A DNA stretch of 34,821 nt from an uncultured Bacilli bacterium. Its GTDB lineage: Bacteria > Bacillota_I > Bacilli_A > RF39 > UBA660. The notes under the pieces are model-generated. The model saw only the letters and a list, made by a program, of their open reading frames with translations, had not been told where the DNA came from and did no database searches. The stretch covers positions 1 through 34,821 of the forward strand of contig CALWAA010000001.1 of NCBI GenBank assembly GCA_944372725.1, given 5' to 3'. Below, piece by piece: positions 31,635-34,821 of this stretch (the stretch's first letter is position 1; the number at the start of each line of letters is the position of its first letter). The translations under genes were made by a program, and so were the position numbers.

Positions 31635-31952
31635 TTAAACGATATCATCAATATATCTTTTTAATTCTTTGGCATTTGGCCCAAAGATAATCTTTAATTG
31701 ATTATCAATTTCAACAATACCTTTGGCACCCAATTTTTCAATTGCCTCTTTATTAACAATACTGACATCTTTTAAAATTACTTTAAATCTACTCATATTT
31801 GCTTCGGCACTAACAATGTTGTCTTTTCCTCCTAAATAAGTAATCAGTTTGTTAGCTTCGATTCTAAAATCTCTTCTTGTCAGTTTAATTACAATTAAAA
31901 GCACAAGAATTAGTACAATTGCAATAATTAAATATTGTAACCATGTATCCAT
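31635..31952 (-). CDS. Membrane-tethered EIIB-like domain lacking the catalytic cysteine
   Basis: This 105-residue protein has an N-terminal membrane helix (about 6-24) and a domain matching glucose-type PTS EIIB: ITYLGGKDNIVSAEANMSRF, VNKEAIEKLGAKGIVEIDN and IIFGPNAKELKRYI. In active EIIB the motif is LDACITRLR, whose Cys carries the phosphate. Here the aligned position is Asn52 (AEANMSRF), so phosphotransfer by the known route is impossible. AGGTGAT precedes the ATG. No EIIC or EIIA gene is adjacent. A regulatory or sensing role is inference. Confidence 0.85.
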   Translation of the reverse strand: MDTWLQYLIIAIVLILVLLIVIKLTRRDFRIEANKLITYLGGKDNIVSAEANMSRFKVILKDVSIVNKEAIEKLGAKGIVEIDNQLKIIFGPNAKELKRYIDDIV

Positions 31953-32037
31953 TTTTAATCACCTATTATTATTATACTATAAATTTTGGTATAAATAAAG
32001 AATTTTGTCCACATAATAAAATTAAGGAATGGTGAAA

Positions 32038-32580
32038 ATGAAAAAAATACTTTTAATGATTGGTTGTTTGCTTATGGTCGTAGGTTGTTCTTGTTCTAAT
32101 GATAAGGCGGCTGATGCAGTAGAAAAATACTTAAATGATTATAAAGGACTTAGTGATACTGTTTTAAAAGATATTGACGATTTAGTAGAAGGGGAAGATT
32201 TAACCGATAAAGGAAAAGAAACTTATAAAGAAGTTTTAAAAAGACAATATCGGGATTTAATTTATACGATAGAAAATGAAGATTATGATGGAGATACGGC
32301 AAAAGTTACAGTAAAAATTACTGTTTATGATTTATATAAAGCACAAAAGGATGCTAGTGAATATTTAAGTAATCATCAGGATGAGTTTTTAACGGATGGA
32401 GAATATGATAATGATTTATATATGGATTATAAACTAGAGCAAATGCGCGATATGAATGATACAGTATCTTATAATATTGTATTTAATGTTACCAAGACCG
32501 ATGGTAAATGGTATGTAGAACAACCAAGTGATGAAGTGTTAGAGAAAATTCATGGTGTTTATAATTATGAGGAGGATTAA
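32038..32580 (+). CDS. Lipoprotein of unknown function
   Basis: The 180-residue precursor has a signal peptide with lipobox VVGC (MKKILLMIGCLLMVVGCSC), so it should be lipid-anchored outside the cell. The mature part is acidic, with a helical first half and strands (KVTVKITVYDLYKA, YNIVFNVTKTDGKWYVE) that recall DUF4878/NTF2-like lipoproteins. ATG 32038 gives the proper signal peptide; ATG 32029 lies three codons earlier and is possible. Confidence 0.8.
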   Translation: MKKILLMIGCLLMVVGCSCSNDKAADAVEKYLNDYKGLSDTVLKDIDDLVEGEDLTDKGKETYKEVLKRQYRDLIYTIENEDYDGDTAKVTVKITVYDLYKAQKDASEYLSNHQDEFLTDGEYDNDLYMDYKLEQMRDMNDTVSYNIVFNVTKTDGKWYVEQPSDEVLEKIHGVYNYEED

Positions 32581-32593
32581 TTCCTTCTTTTTG

Positions 32594-32622
32594 TTTACTT
32601 TAAATTTTTTTTACTATATAAT
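32594..32622 (+). promoter_or_regulatory. Promoter of the gene at 32639
   Basis: TTTACT (32594-32599), 17-nt spacer, TATAAT (32617-32622). Confidence 0.6.
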
Positions 32623-32638
32623 TAAGAGGGTGGGTATT

Positions 32639-33514
32639 ATGTTTCGTCAATTATTTAGTTCAGTAAAATTAGATTGTTTAGAAGCTAATTATTTAAAGCA
32701 AATGGATACATTTAATAAAGATGTTCTTTTAAAAATATTTACAAATCCAAATTATAAAAAGTTAGATAGTGAGATAAAAGAGCAAATTTTAAAAGCAATT
32801 GATGTGCTTGTGCATCTTATAGGTATAGATTTTATGGATAAAAAGGATATTTTGGATAATTTTCTTACTTTATTAAATCAAGAAAGTGAAAATCCAAACT
32901 TTAAAGAGTATATTCGTTTGTTTTGTGCTTATCCGATGTTTTTATTTCGAAATCAATTTGATTTAAAAGAACTTTATCAAATAAATGACCAAGAATTTAT
33001 AAAATATTTATGGGTTGAAGTTGCTTTTTGTCTAGAAGATGTTAATTTTTGGGCAAATGCAGAATATGAAAAACTTGTCAGAAATCCTAAATTAAAAGAA
33101 CTTAATTTAACAGAAGTTGTTGTAAATGGACTTGTGAATACTTTTTTGGGGCGAGCTTTTTTAATTGAAAGTATTTTACTTTTGTTATCGTATAATGAAG
33201 ATTATTCTTGGCTTATTTTAAAGTTATTTCAAGCTCCAACATCTAAACATATAGAACTTGTATTAAAACTAGTTAATGATGAAGAAGTGGCAGAAAGTAG
33301 TCATATAGAAGAAATGATTGATATGATTTATGAGGCACCTTTAGATGAATTAAGAGAAATGGAATTTAAGATTACTCATGAATTAATTTATAAAGAAATG
33401 ACTTTTAAAGATGCTTGTCAAAAATATTTTAAACAAGCGATGGAGTTATTAGATGAAAGTGAACAAATGAAGTCTACTACTCTTGTTAGAGTTCCTATTT
33501 ACAGGCGAAGATAA
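32639..33514 (+). CDS. Helical protein of unknown function
   Basis: I do not recognise this 291-residue protein. It is almost fully helical, acidic and Leu/Glu-rich, without signal peptide, membrane helix or catalytic motif. The start at ATG 32639 has AAGAGGGTGGG upstream and lies after the promoter; the longer reading from 32552 would begin inside the lipoprotein gene. It ends in TTLVRVPIYRRR just before a terminator. In style it resembles the unknown helical protein at 4187-5011, but I can point to no shared motif. Confidence 0.65.
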   Translation: MFRQLFSSVKLDCLEANYLKQMDTFNKDVLLKIFTNPNYKKLDSEIKEQILKAIDVLVHLIGIDFMDKKDILDNFLTLLNQESENPNFKEYIRLFCAYPMFLFRNQFDLKELYQINDQEFIKYLWVEVAFCLEDVNFWANAEYEKLVRNPKLKELNLTEVVVNGLVNTFLGRAFLIESILLLLSYNEDYSWLILKLFQAPTSKHIELVLKLVNDEEVAESSHIEEMIDMIYEAPLDELREMEFKITHELIYKEMTFKDACQKYFKQAMELLDESEQMKSTTLVRVPIYRRR

Positions 33515-33538
33515 ACAAACCTTTTGTGTTTGTTTTTT
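33513..33538 (+). terminator. Terminator after the gene at 32639
   Basis: AAACAAAC (33513-33520) pairs with GTTTGTTT (33528-33535), followed by T; it starts within the stop codon. Confidence 0.8.
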
Positions 33539-33569
33539 CTTTTTGGCATATATTTGTATTAGGGGTTTT

Positions 33570-33890
33570 ATGAATCATTTTGTTTATAACGCGTTAAGTG
33601 CATTATCTTATCATATTAGTAAAAAATCTTTTTTAGTGGCAAAGAAGTGGTATGCTTTAGGGTTATTTTCCGAAGTTATCGCTATTTTTTCTTTATCCGA
33701 ATTTAAAGAATTATCAAAAGAAAATCAAAGAAAAATATATAATAAAATTAATGAACTGCGAGTTTCTACAATGGATTTAGAAGAAAAGAAAAAGTGGCTT
33801 TTGGTATGCAAAGAACAATTAGAAAGTCTTTGCTTAGAAGAAAATCCATCTTTAGTTCGAAGAAAATTTAAAAATAAGCGTAAAGAATAG
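33570..33890 (+). CDS. Small helical protein of unknown function
   Basis: This 106-residue protein is helical with a hydrophobic middle (WYALGLFSEVIAIFSL) and a basic end (RRKFKNKRKE). I choose ATG 33570 with AGGGG seven bases upstream, because the longer reading from 33483 would overlap the preceding gene and its terminator. I saw no convincing promoter between the terminator at 33538 and this start, so it may depend on readthrough. Confidence 0.6.
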   Translation: MNHFVYNALSALSYHISKKSFLVAKKWYALGLFSEVIAIFSLSEFKELSKENQRKIYNKINELRVSTMDLEEKKKWLLVCKEQLESLCLEENPSLVRRKFKNKRKE

Positions 33891-33914
33891 TGTTTCAGCA
33901 TTGTTCTTTTTTTC
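33883..33914 (+). terminator. Terminator overlapping the end of the gene at 33570
   Basis: AAGAATAGTG (33883-33892) pairs with CATTGTTCTT (33899-33908), with two G-U pairs, then a T run; the stem holds the stop codon. Confidence 0.75.
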
Positions 33915-33929
33915 ATTTTTCGTTATAAT
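33901..33929 (+). promoter_or_regulatory. Promoter of the ComEC-type lipoprotein gene
   Basis: TTGTTC (33901-33906), 17-nt spacer, TATAAT (33924-33929). The -35 lies inside the right arm of the preceding terminator. Confidence 0.6.
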
Positions 33930-33948
33930 GATTTAGGAAGTGTAGGAA

Positions 33949-34818
33949 ATGAAGAAAATATTTTTAAGTTTATTATCGTTGATTTTAGTAAGTGGTTGTA
34001 CGAATCTGAATTTAGAACCATCTAATTCTAGTGAAAGGGAAGAAAGTGCTTTTACACCAAGTAGTGATGAGTTAGTCGCACATTTTATTGATGTAGGACA
34101 GGGTGATGCTAATTTTATTGAACTGCCAAATGGAGAGACAATGCTTATTGATGCTGGTATTGCGAGTACCGGTGATGATATTGTAGAATACATTGAAAAC
34201 TTAGGATATGATACAATTGATTATGTTGTTTCTACTCATCCGCATGCTGACCATATTGGCGGAATGGCTGAAGTAATAGAAGCTTTTGATGTTGATGCTA
34301 TTTATATGCCTAAAGCAGTTAGTACAAGTAAAACTTATGAAAATTTGCTTGAGACCATTCAAGATAAAGGCCTTAGTATTAAAACAGGAAAATCCGGGGT
34401 AAAAGTATTAGATGAAGATAACCTAGATATTGTGATGGTTGCTCCAAGTAGTGATGATTATTCTAATTTAAACAATTATTCAATTGTTCTTAAAATTACT
34501 TATGGGGATGTATCATTCCTTTATACGGGTGATGCCGAAGAAGAAAGTTTAGAGGAAATTACCAGTGATATAAAAGCTGATGTTTTAAAAGTTGGACATC
34601 ATGGCAGTGATACAAGTACGAGTGAAGAATTTTTAGAGAAGGTAAACCCACAATATGCAGTGATTAGTGTAGGAGAAAAAAATAGTTATGGTCATCCAGC
34701 AGCGAGTACTATAGAATTGTTACAAGAGTATACCAACAATATTTATCAAACAGATTTAAATGGGACAGTTGTCATATCTACGGATGGCGTTAATATAAAT
34801 GTAAAAACAGAAAGGTGA
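33949..34818 (+). CDS. ComEC-type metallo-beta-lactamase lipoprotein
   Basis: The 289-residue precursor begins with a signal peptide and lipobox LVSGC, so the enzyme sits on the outer face of the membrane. The rest is the metallo-beta-lactamase fold of the ComEC/Rec2 C-terminal domain: HFIDVGQGDANFIELPNG, the metal motif STHPHADHIGG, FLYTGDAEEESLEE, LKVGHHGSDTS and VISVGEKNSYGHP. Related domains in ComEC are thought to degrade the non-transported DNA strand; free-standing homologues are common in Firmicutes, with phosphodiesterase or nuclease action likely. No competence genes are near. The gene is complete and ends three bases before the window end. Confidence 0.92.
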   Translation: MKKIFLSLLSLILVSGCTNLNLEPSNSSEREESAFTPSSDELVAHFIDVGQGDANFIELPNGETMLIDAGIASTGDDIVEYIENLGYDTIDYVVSTHPHADHIGGMAEVIEAFDVDAIYMPKAVSTSKTYENLLETIQDKGLSIKTGKSGVKVLDEDNLDIVMVAPSSDDYSNLNNYSIVLKITYGDVSFLYTGDAEEESLEEITSDIKADVLKVGHHGSDTSTSEEFLEKVNPQYAVISVGEKNSYGHPAASTIELLQEYTNNIYQTDLNGTVVISTDGVNINVKTER

Positions 34819-34821
34819 TAA

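Noticed and set aside
1..34821. Mycoplasma-type code with UGA as tryptophan.
   Set aside because: Several clear genes end in TGA at the family's normal end and all conserved tryptophans are TGG.

Overview
The window is AT-rich DNA (roughly 30% G+C by eye) from a low-GC Gram-positive lineage. UGA is used as a stop (engB, rbfA, the genes ending at 24340 and 34818) and tryptophan is TGG, so the standard bacterial code applies rather than the mycoplasma code. Single-chain glycyl-tRNA synthetase, Bacillus-type dnaB-dnaI, a ParE-type topoisomerase subunit, RnpM/YlxR and textbook sigma-A promoters (17-nt spacers, many with an extended -10) point to Bacilli. The short intergenic spaces, minimal proteins and surface-protein style suggest an uncultured gut Bacilli group (RF39- or Erysipelotrichales-like). 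That placement is inference.

Layout. 1-2847 is the 3' three quarters of rpoC. 2862-5011 is a two-gene unit with a membrane-anchored Ig-like protein. 5018-6918 is the glyS operon, behind a 120-nt leader that carries T-box-like sequence inside an attenuator. 6919-9885 is accessory: an isolated small RNA transcript, two paralogous two-domain XRE regulators in tandem, and a surface protein whose C-terminal stretch has foreign codon use. 9910-12126 is the replication-restart operon dnaB-dnaI, convergent with a membrane thioredoxin-like protein. 12837-15812 holds parE and an ORF6N protein behind a palindromic site. 15829-18246 is a zinc/cadmium efflux pair (SmtB/CzrA-type repressor and P1B ATPase) with its operator. 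18650-21507 is engB, a DEDDh exonuclease, a putative zinc peptidase and a DUF1287 protein with overlapping or abutting ends. 21509-24340 holds a Ppx/GppA relative and a coiled-coil phosphoesterase.

24359-30354 is the conserved rimP-nusA-rnpM-infB-rbfA-truB operon. RimP is reduced to its N-terminal domain, two genes of unknown function sit inside the operon, and tRNA-Gln(CUG) ends it. 30355-31600 is an accessory insert: a solitary PemK/MazF-family toxin and two related structured elements. 31635-34818 has a membrane-tethered EIIB domain without its catalytic cysteine, a lipoprotein, two unknown helical proteins and a secreted ComEC-type metallo-beta-lactamase lipoprotein.

Most promising for something undescribed: the paired RNA-like elements beside the toxin, the glyS leader, the duplicated XRE/promoter unit in front of a possibly hypervariable surface protein, and the small RNA after glyS. 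No CRISPR array, rRNA, transposase, integrase or reverse transcriptase was seen.
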